DNA of 64,000 nucleotides from Pseudobutyrivibrio sp. YE44 (lineage in GTDB: Bacteria > Bacillota > Clostridia > Lachnospirales > Lachnospiraceae): assembly GCF_900104335.1 (NCBI RefSeq), contig NZ_FMXT01000001.1:186001-250000 (forward strand), read 5' to 3'. Below the pieces are notes generated by a model that saw nothing but the letters and a program-made list of their open reading frames with translations, made no database searches and had not been told where the DNA came from. This document shows positions 45,901 through 54,850 of the stretch, piece after piece. The stretch's first letter is position 1. Every line of letters begins with the position of its first letter. Position numbers and translations under genes: made by a program.

Positions 45901-46767
45901 ATGGAAGATTTATTTAATGCGGTTTCTGATTATGCGAAAGATAAACTAATAGATGGAATCGTATATCTTTTGGAAGGTCTCTTTGGTGATGTAAATACGA
46001 TGGTAGGAAGTGTTTCGGCTAAAGTATCAATTGGGCCAGCAGAGTTCTTGCCTAACGTATATCCGATGATAAAACAAACGTCAGAAGATGTACTTATGCC
46101 AATAGCAGGAATAATACTAACGTTTATAGCATGCTACGAGATGATTCAGTTAGTAATATCCCATAATAATCTGGCTAACTTTGAAACATGGATCTTTTTC
46201 AAATGGTTTATTAAGACTGTTATAGCTGTAGAGCTTATTACACATTGCTTTGATATCACGATGGCAGTCTTTGATCTGACCTGTGAGGTTGCGGCAAATG
46301 CTGGAAGCTTTATTCAGGGTTCTACTGAGATTACTGGTCTTGAGATGGCGCATTTAAAGTTTAATCTTGGACAGATGGGGTATGGTGAGCTGCTTGCTAT
46401 CTATGGTGAAATAGCGATGCTATCAACAGGATTCAAGATAATATCCCTAGTGATATTTGTTATTATCTACGGACGTATGATTGAAATCTATTTATTGATT
46501 TCAATGGCTCCAATTCCATTCGCAACATTTGGAAATAGAGAGCAGAGTCATATTGGGCAAAACTATTTTAGAAGTCTGTTGGCTATAGGATTCCAGGGAT
46601 TCTTAATAATAATCGTTGTAGGTATATATGCCATGTTAATTCAAAACATAACGTACTCAGATGATGTGGTTGCGACTATGTGGGGATTGTTTGGATATAA
46701 CATACTTTTGGCATTCAGTTTGTTTAAGACTGGAACATTATCAAAGAGAATATTCTCAGCACAGTAA
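45901..46767 (+). CDS. VirB6/TrbL-like conjugation membrane protein
   Basis: A 288-residue polytopic protein with about six membrane segments (near residues 57-75, 95-115, 165-190, 195-215, 225-250, 258-275). The N-terminus MEDLFNAVSDYAKDKLIDGI and the segment GRMIEIYLLISMAPIPFATF fit the CD1112/TrbL-type family. It would form part of the inner-membrane channel. AAAGGAGA precedes the ATG. Confidence 0.85.
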   Translation: MEDLFNAVSDYAKDKLIDGIVYLLEGLFGDVNTMVGSVSAKVSIGPAEFLPNVYPMIKQTSEDVLMPIAGIILTFIACYEMIQLVISHNNLANFETWIFFKWFIKTVIAVELITHCFDITMAVFDLTCEVAANAGSFIQGSTEITGLEMAHLKFNLGQMGYGELLAIYGEIAMLSTGFKIISLVIFVIIYGRMIEIYLLISMAPIPFATFGNREQSHIGQNYFRSLLAIGFQGFLIIIVVGIYAMLIQNITYSDDVVATMWGLFGYNILLAFSLFKTGTLSKRIFSAQ

Positions 46768-46781
46768 ATGAAAGGGAATGT

Positions 46782-49307
46782 ATGGCAGTAAATGTAAACG
46801 TCCCAAGTGATTTATCCAAGGTAAAGGAAAAGATTGCCTTTGGTCTGACTAAAAGGCAGGTAATCTGTTTTTCTCTAGCTGCACTTATTGGAATACCAAT
46901 ATTTTATTTGGTAAAGAAGCTTAATGTAGATATCAGTATTCCAACTCTTGCTATGATGGCGGTTATGATGCCGCTATTTTTTGTGGCTATGTATGAGAAG
47001 AATGGCGAAAATCTGGAGAAAATCATACAAAGGGCGATAGAGTTTAAGTTTAAAAAGAATCAGGAAACTGAGCTTTATGACAGGATGTATGCTGACGGTA
47101 TTTGTCTAACGGATGGAGATTTCTATTCTAAGACAATTGAGTTTAAAGACATCAATTATAAGCTGGCTTCTGAGGAGAATCAGCAGATGATATTTGAAGC
47201 GTGGAAGACATTTCTAAACTTTTTTGATACATCTGTTGAGTTTGAAATAACCTTTGCAAACGTATATGCGAAGGAAAATGAGTTGAGAGACAGACTAACA
47301 ATCAAAAGGCAGGGGGATGCATTTGATGAACTTAGGGATGAGTATTCTAAGATGCTGCTTCAAAATAAGGGCAGTCTTACAGATTCATTAACTAAGACAA
47401 AGTATCTCACTTTTGGTATTCATGCTTCATCACTTAGAGAAGCAAAAGGTCGTCTTAATAAGATTCAGGATAAAGTGATTGAAAACTTTGAGCAGATGGG
47501 TGTTGACTCCAGGACATTAGATGGCATGGAACGTCTTCAGATATTTAGAAGGCTGGGATTTAATACCAGAGAGTTTGCCAGTGAGACATCTTATCCAACA
47601 AAGAGCACTTTTAAGAAGAGTAATTACTTTGGTCAGGTATCTTGCTTTTCCTATGATTCACCAGAAATATCAGATCAGTTTATTGAGAACCTCTTAAGCT
47701 TTGATTCAGAGCAACTTGTAACTATTCACTTACAGTCTGTTAATCAGAATGAAGCTATCAGAGGTGTTAAGAGAAAGATAACTGATATCGATTCAAATAA
47801 GATTGATGAGCAGAAGAAAGCGGTTAAGGCTGGCTATGACATGGATTTGATTCCAAATGATTTGAACCTATATGGTAAAGATGCCAGCTCGATTCTTTCT
47901 AATCTGCAGAGTCAGAATGAGAGAATGTTTAAGATGACATTTCTTGTTATGTCTAAAGGTGAAACAAAGGAATCACTTAAGAATAATGTGAAGCAGACGA
48001 AGAGTATAGCTCAGCAGTTTAGCTGTGAAATATATCCGCTTGAATACAGGCAGGATAAGGCTATTAAGTCAGTACTTCCTTTAGGAGTGAATCTGATTAA
48101 GAAGGATAGAAATGTAACCACATCAGCGGTAGCTGTGTTTGTTCCGTTTCTTATTCCAGAACTTGATAAGACGGATGAGAATGATTTGTACTATGGAAAG
48201 AATGCTCTTACAGGAGAGTTAATCTTTGCCGACAGAAAAAAGAACAATAATCCAAATGGAATGTTCTTTGGAAAGCCAGGTTCAGGTAAATCTCTGGCAG
48301 CTAAGCGAGAAATCGCCAATGTAGTTTTATCAAGTGATGATGACATCATTATCAGCGATCCAGAGCGTGAGTACACACCATTGGTAGAACTATTTAATGG
48401 TCAGGTAATCCATATCAGCCAGAAGTCCACTCAGTATATTAATCCTATGGATATTAATGATAACTATTCTGATGGCGAGGATGCAGTTTCACTTAAGGCG
48501 GAGTTTCTTCTGTCATTATGTGAGTTGATTCTAAATCAAAGGGATGGTTTATCTGGTATTCAAAAGACCATTATTGATAGGTGTATTCGCAATGTATATG
48601 AGGAATATTATAAGAATCCTATTCCAGAGCGAATGCCACTTTTAGAAGACCTCTATAAGGAGCTTATGGCTCAAAATGAGCCAGAGGCAAAGGAGGTTGC
48701 AACTTCTCTTGAGCTATATGTAAAAGGCTCTCTAAATGTCTTTAATCATCGCACAAACGTAAACATTAACAACAGAATAGTTTGCTATGACATCAAAGAC
48801 CTAGGCAAGCAGCTTAAGAAGGTTGGAATGCTTATTGTTCATGATCAGGTGTGGGGCAGAGTCACTCTTAATAGAGATTTAGGAAAGACTACTCGCTACT
48901 ACATGGATGAGTTTCATCTACTTTTAAAGGATGAGCAGACAGCGGCTTATAGCGTTGAAATCTATAAGAGATTCAGAAAATGGGGCGGTATTCCAACAGC
49001 TCTTACACAGAATGTAAAGGACGTTTTATGTAGCCCAGAGATTAGCAATATCTTTGAGAACTGTGAGTTTGTTTACATGCTTAATCAAGGATCAGAAGAT
49101 AAGCAGATTTTGGCAGAGAGTCTTGGCATTAGTGAAGCTCAGCTTAAGTATGTGACGAATGCTCCTTCTGGCAGAGGATTAATGTTCTGTGGAAGTGTGG
49201 TTATTCCATTCAAGGATAACTTCCCTAAGGACAATATCCTTTATCAGTATCTGACTACAAAGCCAGAGGAACTGGCTCAGATTAAACAGAGGAAGGGAGG
49301 CTTGTAG
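46782..49307 (+). CDS. PrgI domain fused to VirB4-type conjugation ATPase
   Basis: An 841-residue protein. Residues about 1-95 match PrgI (VNVPSDLSKVKEKIAFGLTK, two membrane helices at about 28-45 and 52-70). The rest is VirB4/CD1110: ATPase Walker A GMFFGKPGSGKSLAAKREI (about residues 488-506), Walker B-type TTRYYMDEFHLLLKDEQTAA (about 705) and FRKWGGIPTALTQNVKDVL. In many related elements PrgI and VirB4 are separate genes, so this looks like a fusion. It drives assembly of the mating channel. The next start codon overlaps its stop. Confidence 0.92.
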   Translation: MAVNVNVPSDLSKVKEKIAFGLTKRQVICFSLAALIGIPIFYLVKKLNVDISIPTLAMMAVMMPLFFVAMYEKNGENLEKIIQRAIEFKFKKNQETELYDRMYADGICLTDGDFYSKTIEFKDINYKLASEENQQMIFEAWKTFLNFFDTSVEFEITFANVYAKENELRDRLTIKRQGDAFDELRDEYSKMLLQNKGSLTDSLTKTKYLTFGIHASSLREAKGRLNKIQDKVIENFEQMGVDSRTLDGMERLQIFRRLGFNTREFASETSYPTKSTFKKSNYFGQVSCFSYDSPEISDQFIENLLSFDSEQLVTIHLQSVNQNEAIRGVKRKITDIDSNKIDEQKKAVKAGYDMDLIPNDLNLYGKDASSILSNLQSQNERMFKMTFLVMSKGETKESLKNNVKQTKSIAQQFSCEIYPLEYRQDKAIKSVLPLGVNLIKKDRNVTTSAVAVFVPFLIPELDKTDENDLYYGKNALTGELIFADRKKNNNPNGMFFGKPGSGKSLAAKREIANVVLSSDDDIIISDPEREYTPLVELFNGQVIHISQKSTQYINPMDINDNYSDGEDAVSLKAEFLLSLCELILNQRDGLSGIQKTIIDRCIRNVYEEYYKNPIPERMPLLEDLYKELMAQNEPEAKEVATSLELYVKGSLNVFNHRTNVNINNRIVCYDIKDLGKQLKKVGMLIVHDQVWGRVTLNRDLGKTTRYYMDEFHLLLKDEQTAAYSVEIYKRFRKWGGIPTALTQNVKDVLCSPEISNIFENCEFVYMLNQGSEDKQILAESLGISEAQLKYVTNAPSGRGLMFCGSVVIPFKDNFPKDNILYQYLTTKPEELAQIKQRKGGL

Positions 49308-50638
49308 TGTATGACTATAACAAGGATGAGAACGTAGGTGGTGAAGCCTTAGATTTAGGTGTTGATACTGGTAGATTACTTCATGATGAGTCTAAGAGAA
49401 TCATAAAGAAGAGAATTAAACGAGCTCAGATTAGAAAGGCACAAGAAGAGTCGGCTAAGGCTGCAGCAAAATCAGCTAGAGCCAGTGCAGAGGCGTCAAA
49501 GAAGCTTGCAGAAGAATCAGCTAAGCTTGTAAAGCTTTTGTTTGGGGCAACTAAAAAAGTCATAACGTCTATTATTGCCTTTATAGTAGATAATCCAGTT
49601 GTGTTGATTGTCATTGCAGTTATATTAGCGTTGTTTTTGCTTTATAAGGCTTTTTCTAGTGCAATCACGAGTTATATGTCAGGTATGGGTGAAGGTGTTC
49701 TTATGGGAACCTATACAGCTTATGACGATGATATCATCGGTGTTAATTCAGATTACTCAAAGCTTGAAAAGGAGCTTCAAAAGACGATTAACAACACCGA
49801 AAGGGATTTTCCTGGATATGATGAGTATGAATATAGGTTAGAGGAAATTGGACATAACCCATATGAACTTATTTCATATCTGACTGTTATGTATGAAAAC
49901 TTTACCCGTGCTGAAATGAAGCAGGTAGTAAAGGATTTGTTTAATGAGCAATATGATTTGAGGTATTCTCAGCGAACAGAGACGAGAACCAGAACTGTTA
50001 CCAAGTATAAGATGGAAAACGGTTCATTAGTACCATATGAAGATACTGAGACTTATACAGTAACAATCCTTAGAGTAACTTTAAGTAATAGAGGCTTGGG
50101 AAATGTAATAGCATCTAAACCTTTAACTAATGTTCAAAAGGCAAGATATGATTTGCTCATGGAGACACAGGGGAATAAGCCAGATCTTCTAGATGACCTA
50201 TACACTGATGTAGAGATTCCAGATGAGTATGAAGTGCCACCAGAGTCTCTTACAGATCAGACTTTTGCATCTATGATTTCAGAGGCAGAGAAGTATCTGG
50301 GACGAGCTTATGTGTGGGGAGGCAGTAGCCCTAGTTCAGGCTTTGACTGTAGCGGATTTGTATGTTGGGTACTCAATCACAGTGGATGGAGTGTGGGAAG
50401 AACAGATTGTAATGGGCTTAAATCCAAGTGCACTATTGTTTCACCTGAGGAGGCAAAGCCCGGTGATTTGATTTTCTTTAAAGGTACTCAAAAGAGTAAA
50501 AGAGGTGCAACTCATGTTGGAATCTACTGCGGGAATGGAATCATGATACATTGCGGTAATCCAATTCAGTACACATCTATTAATACTAAATACTATCAGA
50601 ATCACTTTTTATGCTATGGCAGATTGCCTGAGAATTAG
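49307..50638 (+). CDS. CD1108-type cell-wall hydrolase with NlpC/P60 domain
   Basis: A 443-residue protein starting at GTG just after GGGAGG. A basic/alanine-rich cytoplasmic N-terminus (KAQEESAKAAAKSARASAEA) and a membrane helix (about 87-112) precede an extracellular stalk. The C-terminal NlpC/P60 domain has SPSSGFDCSGFVCWVLNHSG (catalytic Cys about 347), RGATHVGIYCGNGIMIHCGN (His about 405) and PGDLIFF. It opens peptidoglycan locally for DNA transfer. The lysozyme domain that many relatives carry is not evident. Confidence 0.9.
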   Translation: MYDYNKDENVGGEALDLGVDTGRLLHDESKRIIKKRIKRAQIRKAQEESAKAAAKSARASAEASKKLAEESAKLVKLLFGATKKVITSIIAFIVDNPVVLIVIAVILALFLLYKAFSSAITSYMSGMGEGVLMGTYTAYDDDIIGVNSDYSKLEKELQKTINNTERDFPGYDEYEYRLEEIGHNPYELISYLTVMYENFTRAEMKQVVKDLFNEQYDLRYSQRTETRTRTVTKYKMENGSLVPYEDTETYTVTILRVTLSNRGLGNVIASKPLTNVQKARYDLLMETQGNKPDLLDDLYTDVEIPDEYEVPPESLTDQTFASMISEAEKYLGRAYVWGGSSPSSGFDCSGFVCWVLNHSGWSVGRTDCNGLKSKCTIVSPEEAKPGDLIFFKGTQKSKRGATHVGIYCGNGIMIHCGNPIQYTSINTKYYQNHFLCYGRLPEN

Positions 50639-50647
50639 GAGGGCATT

Positions 50648-50917
50648 ATGTTTGAAAAATTAGATAAGGCGTATGCAGAGTTAAAGAGAATCAGAGCCAA
50701 AAGAATTGAATGGGAAAACAAGGAAAAGGCTCAGGAAAAGAGATGTGCAGAGTTAGAAAAGACCTGCATTCATGAAATCATGGTTTCAGAAGAACTGACT
50801 CCTAAACAGTTAGCAGAGCTTATAGTTTATGCAAAAAACAATCTGCCTGGGGATAAGCCAGTGAATGAAATCGTAAATACAGAAAAGGAGGATGAGAACA
50901 ATGAAACTGAAGAGTAA
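50648..50917 (+). CDS. DUF4315 family ICE protein
   Basis: An 89-residue coiled-coil protein (KLDKAYAELKRIRAKRIEWE from about residue 4; LTPKQLAELIVYAKNN about 57-72). DUF4315 members always lie next to DUF4366 genes in Tn1549-type transfer operons; function unknown. AGGAGG precedes the ATG, and its end overlaps the next gene. Confidence 0.85.
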   Translation: MFEKLDKAYAELKRIRAKRIEWENKEKAQEKRCAELEKTCIHEIMVSEELTPKQLAELIVYAKNNLPGDKPVNEIVNTEKEDENNETEE

Positions 50918-51569
50918 GCTTTTAATGATGGCGCTTATTGGTGTGCTTAGTATAGGAGCATTTCCTATTACAGTAAAAGCACAGGTGCCTGATAATGTGG
51001 ACACCTCAGTTATCGATGAGGATGAATCGGAGGAAGATATTGAAGAGGCAACTGGTCCACTTACACCTGATGGTAATCTTACTATCGTAGATGATTATGG
51101 TAAGAAGAATGAGGCAGGTAAACAGTTCATCACAGTTACTACAAAGGATGGAAACATCTTTTATATCATTATCGATAGAGATGATACTGGAGAGAACACA
51201 GTGCACTTTCTTAATCTTGTGGATGAGCAGGACCTGATGTCTCTTCTTGATGATGACGAAAAGGAAGAGCTTGAAAAGCAAAAGGAAGCTGTAGCAACGC
51301 CAGCACCTACAACTGAAAATACAGAATCTGAGGATACAGATACGCCAGATGATTCAAAGAAAAAGACCACTAAAGACAGCGGTAAAGGTAACATTGCAGT
51401 GATTTGTATATTACTTGGAATGGCTGCAGTAGGTGGTCTTTATTTTTACAGTAATAAGGGTAGCTTCATCAAGAAAAAGAAGGGGCCTATCATCGATGAT
51501 GGTGAAGAGTATATAGAGATTCCAGTGGAGAGCGATAATAAAGATTCAGCTGATTCAACAGATGAGTAG
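50901..51569 (+). CDS. DUF4366 family surface-anchored ICE protein
   Basis: Start chosen at ATG 50901, nine bases after AAGGAGG (50885-50891); an in-frame ATG at 50892 is too close to that site. About 222 residues. Signal peptide (residues 1-25, MALIGVLSIGAFPITVKAQ), acidic extracellular domain with GKQFITVTTKDGNIFYIIID, a Thr/Pro/Asp-rich spacer, one membrane helix (about 167-184, IAVICILLGMAAVGGLYF) and a charged cytoplasmic tail. Part of the conjugation operon; exact role unknown. Confidence 0.85.
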   Translation: MKLKSKLLMMALIGVLSIGAFPITVKAQVPDNVDTSVIDEDESEEDIEEATGPLTPDGNLTIVDDYGKKNEAGKQFITVTTKDGNIFYIIIDRDDTGENTVHFLNLVDEQDLMSLLDDDEKEELEKQKEAVATPAPTTENTESEDTDTPDDSKKKTTKDSGKGNIAVICILLGMAAVGGLYFYSNKGSFIKKKKGPIIDDGEEYIEIPVESDNKDSADSTDE

Positions 51570-51580
51570 GAGGTGAGCTT

Positions 51581-51883
51581 ATGGATGGATTAGACATTGC
51601 AAATGATAGACTTTCTAAGGAAGAGGAGCTTTCTGATATTGAGGAAAACATCATGGAGCAGCATACGATTTTTTCTAAAAAGAATCATTTGAAGAATGCT
51701 GAGGATGCTATCGAAGGTAATGATAATAACTTCGATGGAATAATAAACAATCTTCCTGATGATAGTCCAGCAGAGCAGAGTTATAAGAAGTCCAAGGAGT
51801 TTCAAGAGAAAATGCAGAGAGCGTGGGAGGCTGATAGAATTGCAAAAACGCACAAACCGCATCACAGTGAGATTGTCCGATGA
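51581..51883 (+). CDS. 100-residue charged ICE protein, unknown
   Basis: AGGAGG lies eight bases before the ATG. The protein is acidic and hydrophilic (MDGLDIANDRLSKEEELSDI to AKTHKPHHSEIVR), without membrane segments. It lies between DUF4366 and mobC and overlaps mobC by 44 bases. Its place suggests a relaxosome or transfer accessory role, but no family is recognised. Confidence 0.7.
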   Translation: MDGLDIANDRLSKEEELSDIEENIMEQHTIFSKKNHLKNAEDAIEGNDNNFDGIINNLPDDSPAEQSYKKSKEFQEKMQRAWEADRIAKTHKPHHSEIVR

Positions 51884-52178
51884 TGAGCTTGCAAGAATGA
51901 AATTCAAGATGGATGAAGTTGGTGTCAGCTGCATGAGCGCTTACATGAGGAAGATGCTTTTAGACGGATATTGTGTAAAGGTGGATTACAGTGATATTAG
52001 AGAAGTTTGTAGGTTGGTTAGGATATGTTCTAACAATCTTAATCAATATGCAAAGAAAGCAAATGGACTTGGTGTAGTTAATCAGGCAGATATAAATGAC
52101 CTGAAGATGAGGTTTACAGATCTAAGTAAAAACACCAATGAACTAAAAAACATTTTTGCATCCTTAAAATGTAATTGA
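51840..52178 (+). CDS. mobC: MobC-type relaxosome protein
   Basis: Start chosen at TTG 51840, with GGGAGG about 11 bases upstream; a much longer frame from 51759 would run through the previous gene. 112 residues. The N-terminal ribbon-helix-helix TNRITVRLSDDELARMKFKM and the family core REVCRLVRICSNNLNQYAKK (about residues 60-80) identify MobC, which bends oriT DNA to help the relaxase. The relaxase gene lies downstream. Confidence 0.82.
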   Translation: MQKRTNRITVRLSDDELARMKFKMDEVGVSCMSAYMRKMLLDGYCVKVDYSDIREVCRLVRICSNNLNQYAKKANGLGVVNQADINDLKMRFTDLSKNTNELKNIFASLKCN

Positions 52179-52245
52179 CATCCTTGCATTTATTTTTAAT
52201 TTGAAATATTCTCAAGAAAAAGTATTGAAGCAGGAGGTTTTTGAT

Positions 52246-52530
52246 ATGACATTCTTAAGAGTATTGGCAAAAGTAGCAGTGTTTCCACTTATCCTTTTAC
52301 TTGGATTAGCATCAGCTTTTACTAAGGTATCTGTTCGCCTTGGATGTTATGTAGGTGGATTTATCATTAATCTATTTATCATATGTGCAGTCATAAACCT
52401 ACTGGCTCACAACATTCCAATTGCAGCAGTATGCGGCGTATTTATCCTTGGAATATTTGGAATTTTATTCTTTGCAACAAACATAGAATTGCTTTGTAAT
52501 GATCTTCGGGATGTATTAAAGCAAATCTAA
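52246..52530 (+). CDS. Small polytopic membrane protein of the ICE
   Basis: Start chosen at ATG 52246 after AGGAGG; the upstream frame lacks a ribosome site. 94 residues with three hydrophobic segments (about 8-28, 33-52, 56-78), ending ATNIELLCNDLRDVLKQI. Similar small membrane proteins (DUF3852/CD1845-like) occur at this place in Tn1549-type elements, but I cannot assign it firmly. Confidence 0.65.
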   Translation: MTFLRVLAKVAVFPLILLLGLASAFTKVSVRLGCYVGGFIINLFIICAVINLLAHNIPIAAVCGVFILGIFGILFFATNIELLCNDLRDVLKQI

Positions 52531-52546
52531 ATTTATTGATTAGAGA

Positions 52547-52581
52547 AGCGGTCTTTCTAGAAATAGAGAGGCTGCTTTTTT
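52547..52581 (+). terminator. Hairpin between the membrane protein and relaxase genes
   Basis: AGCGGTCTTTCT pairs with AGAGAGGCTGCT over 12 positions with three G-T pairs, followed by six T residues. It may attenuate transcription into the relaxase gene. Confidence 0.65.
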
Positions 52582-52599
52582 GATGGAAAGGAGAATCTG

Positions 52600-53763
52600 A
52601 TGGCAACAACAAGACTCATGCCTATACATGTATCAGCAGGAAAAAGTGTCTTGCATAGCTTAAAGGCCAGAATGGATTATTATCGAAATGGTGATAAGAC
52701 AGAAGAGGGAAAATTGCTAAGTGGATACGAGTGCGACCCAGAAACAGCAGAGGAAGAGTTCATGCTTTCTAAACAAGAATACCACAATTCAAAATGGTCC
52801 ATTCGTAAAAACGAAGTAATTGCTTACCAGATCAGACAGTCATTTAAGCCTGGAGAGATAACACCTGAAAAAGCAAATGAGATAGGTTATGAGCTTGCTA
52901 TGAGATTCACGAAAGGCAAATATGCTTTTATAGTAGCGACACATGATGATACTAAGCACATTCACAATCACATAGCTTTTAACTCTGTCAGTGTTGATGG
53001 AAAGAGCAAATTTAAGAACTTCTTTAATTCATCTTTTACGCTACAGCATCTATCAGATTTAATCTGTTTAGAGAATGGTTTATCTGTCGTTGAGGAAAGA
53101 AAAAACAGGTATAAGGGTAAGGCTAAATCTAAAAAGAAGGCGCTAAACATAAAAGATGGAAAGCTAGAGTTTGTAAAAGATCTAGAGAATAAAATTCTTG
53201 AAGGTAAAGGAAAAGGCTATGTTAATTGGGCCAAACGTTTCAATGCAAAGCAGCTTTCTAAGACGATTCTATTCCTTCAGGACAAAGGGATTTCTTCATT
53301 TGAAGAGCTGAAAGCTCTCACTGATGAGAAGAATTTAAAAATGAATGAGCTCAAAGAAGTGATGAAATCTAAAGAAAAACAGCTTGGAGAAAATAAGAAA
53401 TTGCAAAATGCCATAATTGATTTTGCTAAAACAAAGCCGGTTTATGATGAGTACAAGAAACGAAAATTTTCTAAAAGCTTTTATGAGGAACATGAAGGAG
53501 AATTGCTTGTGTATAAAAAGGCAGTGGCTGTTTTTGATGAAAGTGGATATAAGAAGATTCCAAAGTTGAATCAGCTAAGACAAGACTATGGTGTTATCCT
53601 GCAGGAGAAGAAGGATGCTTTTAGTGAGTATCAGCAGCTACAAAAGGATTTTAAAGATTATCTAATTGCCAGAAAGAATCTGGAGATAATCTACGAAAAG
53701 GAAGAGCAGCAAAAAGAGAAAAGTTCGAAGTCGAAGACTTCGTTGCTAGACCAGAATTTGTAA
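52600..53763 (+). CDS. Relaxase/mobilisation nuclease
   Basis: A 387-residue MobP/MobA-VirD2-type relaxase. The HUH-type metal site is AFIVATHDDTKHIHNHIAFN (about residues 108-127). The upstream part includes NEVIAYQIRQSFKPGEITPE and GYELAMRFTKGKY. The second half (about 190-387) is basic and coiled. It nicks oriT and leads the strand into the recipient. At 387 residues it is on the short side for the group, so the C-terminus may be reduced. The tyrosine nucleophile is probably in the first 40 residues (MDYYRNG). Confidence 0.88.
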   Translation: MATTRLMPIHVSAGKSVLHSLKARMDYYRNGDKTEEGKLLSGYECDPETAEEEFMLSKQEYHNSKWSIRKNEVIAYQIRQSFKPGEITPEKANEIGYELAMRFTKGKYAFIVATHDDTKHIHNHIAFNSVSVDGKSKFKNFFNSSFTLQHLSDLICLENGLSVVEERKNRYKGKAKSKKKALNIKDGKLEFVKDLENKILEGKGKGYVNWAKRFNAKQLSKTILFLQDKGISSFEELKALTDEKNLKMNELKEVMKSKEKQLGENKKLQNAIIDFAKTKPVYDEYKKRKFSKSFYEEHEGELLVYKKAVAVFDESGYKKIPKLNQLRQDYGVILQEKKDAFSEYQQLQKDFKDYLIARKNLEIIYEKEEQQKEKSSKSKTSLLDQNL

Positions 53764-53793
53764 TTCTAAAGATTACAAAACTGGTCTTTTTTC
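53748..53793 (+). terminator. Terminator of the transfer operon after the relaxase
   Basis: AGACCAG (53748-53754) and CTGGTCT (53781-53787) with inner TTGTAAT/ATTACAA pairing, followed by a T tract. The relaxase stop lies within the hairpin. Confidence 0.8.
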
Positions 53794-53916
53794 GTTTTTG
53801 TCGGACAAAAACATTGCTTGCAAGGAACCCTGACGGACCCAATCAGACCCTAGATACTTGCTTAAACTGTTTTTGTTCTTTAAAAGAATTTTGAAAAAGT
53901 AAAGGAGATGAAAGTC

Positions 53917-54210
53917 ATGAAAATTGAAATTAAGACAACCAGATTAGAAAAACCAACAGGACATGTTAAAGGTCTTTCGACTGTGACTTTTGATGAAAAG
54001 TATGCAGTGAGAAATATCTCAATTGTAGAAAGCAAGAAGGGCGGCTTATTCGTATCTATGCCTAACTACAAGATGAAAGAGCCAGATGAAAATGGAAATG
54101 CCCAGTTCAAGGATATCGCATATCCGGTTACAAAGGAGTTCAGAGAAATGCTTTACGGCAAGATCCTTGATAGCTTTAAGAATGATGAGAAGGTGGAGTT
54201 TACGGTTTAA
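53917..54210 (+). CDS. SpoVG-family protein
   Basis: Start chosen at ATG 53917, nine bases after AAAGGAG; ATG 53908 is directly against that site. 97 residues with ASVTF-like TVTFDEKYAVRNISIVESKK and LFVSMPNYKMKEPDENG, plus YPVTKEFREMLYGKILDSF. SpoVG proteins bind DNA or RNA; ICE copies probably act as regulators of the element. It begins a new unit after the relaxase terminator. Confidence 0.88.
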   Translation: MKIEIKTTRLEKPTGHVKGLSTVTFDEKYAVRNISIVESKKGGLFVSMPNYKMKEPDENGNAQFKDIAYPVTKEFREMLYGKILDSFKNDEKVEFTV

Positions 54211-54223
54211 GGGGAGGATGACT

Positions 54224-54715
54224 TTGAAGGAGAAGATGTTTTCAAAAACGGAAATGAAGAGAATAATGGTTCAGCAGAAGCGTGTATTCATCAGAGATGT
54301 ATTTAAAGAATTTATGATTGCTTACACTGAGGCACTAAGTTGTGCTAGAGATTCAATGACGATGACAGTGACAGTTAAGAATGATAATCATTACATTACC
54401 TTTGAAGAGTTTGGAAAGCATTTCAAGCTCTGTATTTTTACAAATGGAAATGTGGTTCTTCGCATGAAAGAGCACAATGAGGATGAATACGAATATTATT
54501 TCTTTGAATTTGTTTCTGATGTAAAAAAGCAGCATGAGTTTGTTGAACATTTAAGACATGGTTTAGCTCGTAAAGTAATGAATGTAGCATTGCAGACGGA
54601 TTTTTCTTATAAGCTTTTTATGGAATGTACCTGGTGTGAGTATGAATTTGAAAAAGCATACGAGGATGCATTGCTAGATTTAAGCTGGAATGGGAAATTA
54701 GTACATGGCAGCTGA
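54224..54715 (+). CDS. Unknown 163-residue ICE protein
   Basis: Start most likely TTG 54224 after GGGGAGG, or ATG 54236; upstream codons overlap the SpoVG gene. A soluble protein with an acidic, aromatic middle (EEFGKHFKLCIFTNGNVVLR, EYEYYFFEFVSDVKKQHEF) and ECTWCEYEFEKAYEDALLDL near the end. No family is recognised. It follows the SpoVG gene closely and is probably cotranscribed. Its stop lies in a nine-pair CATGGCAGC/GCTGCCATG hairpin. Confidence 0.65.
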   Translation: MKEKMFSKTEMKRIMVQQKRVFIRDVFKEFMIAYTEALSCARDSMTMTVTVKNDNHYITFEEFGKHFKLCIFTNGNVVLRMKEHNEDEYEYYFFEFVSDVKKQHEFVEHLRHGLARKVMNVALQTDFSYKLFMECTWCEYEFEKAYEDALLDLSWNGKLVHGS

Positions 54716-54850
54716 GGCTGCCATGGTACATAAGAAAGTGATAATTATTAAACGTACATTATGATATTTCTGGTAACGGTTTAATCACATTTTGGTGTTA
54801 TCTTTCTAGATAGTTAAAGAAATCGTTTTCTAATAGAAAGGACATAATTC

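Noticed and set aside
51759-51839. Longer N-terminus for MobC
   Set aside because: It would lie inside the upstream gene and its translation is low-complexity basic sequence; the TTG at 51840 has a GGGAGG upstream and matches where the family begins.
53764-53900. oriT after the relaxase
   Set aside because: A terminator explains the only strong structure there; no nick-site motif could be recognised by eye.
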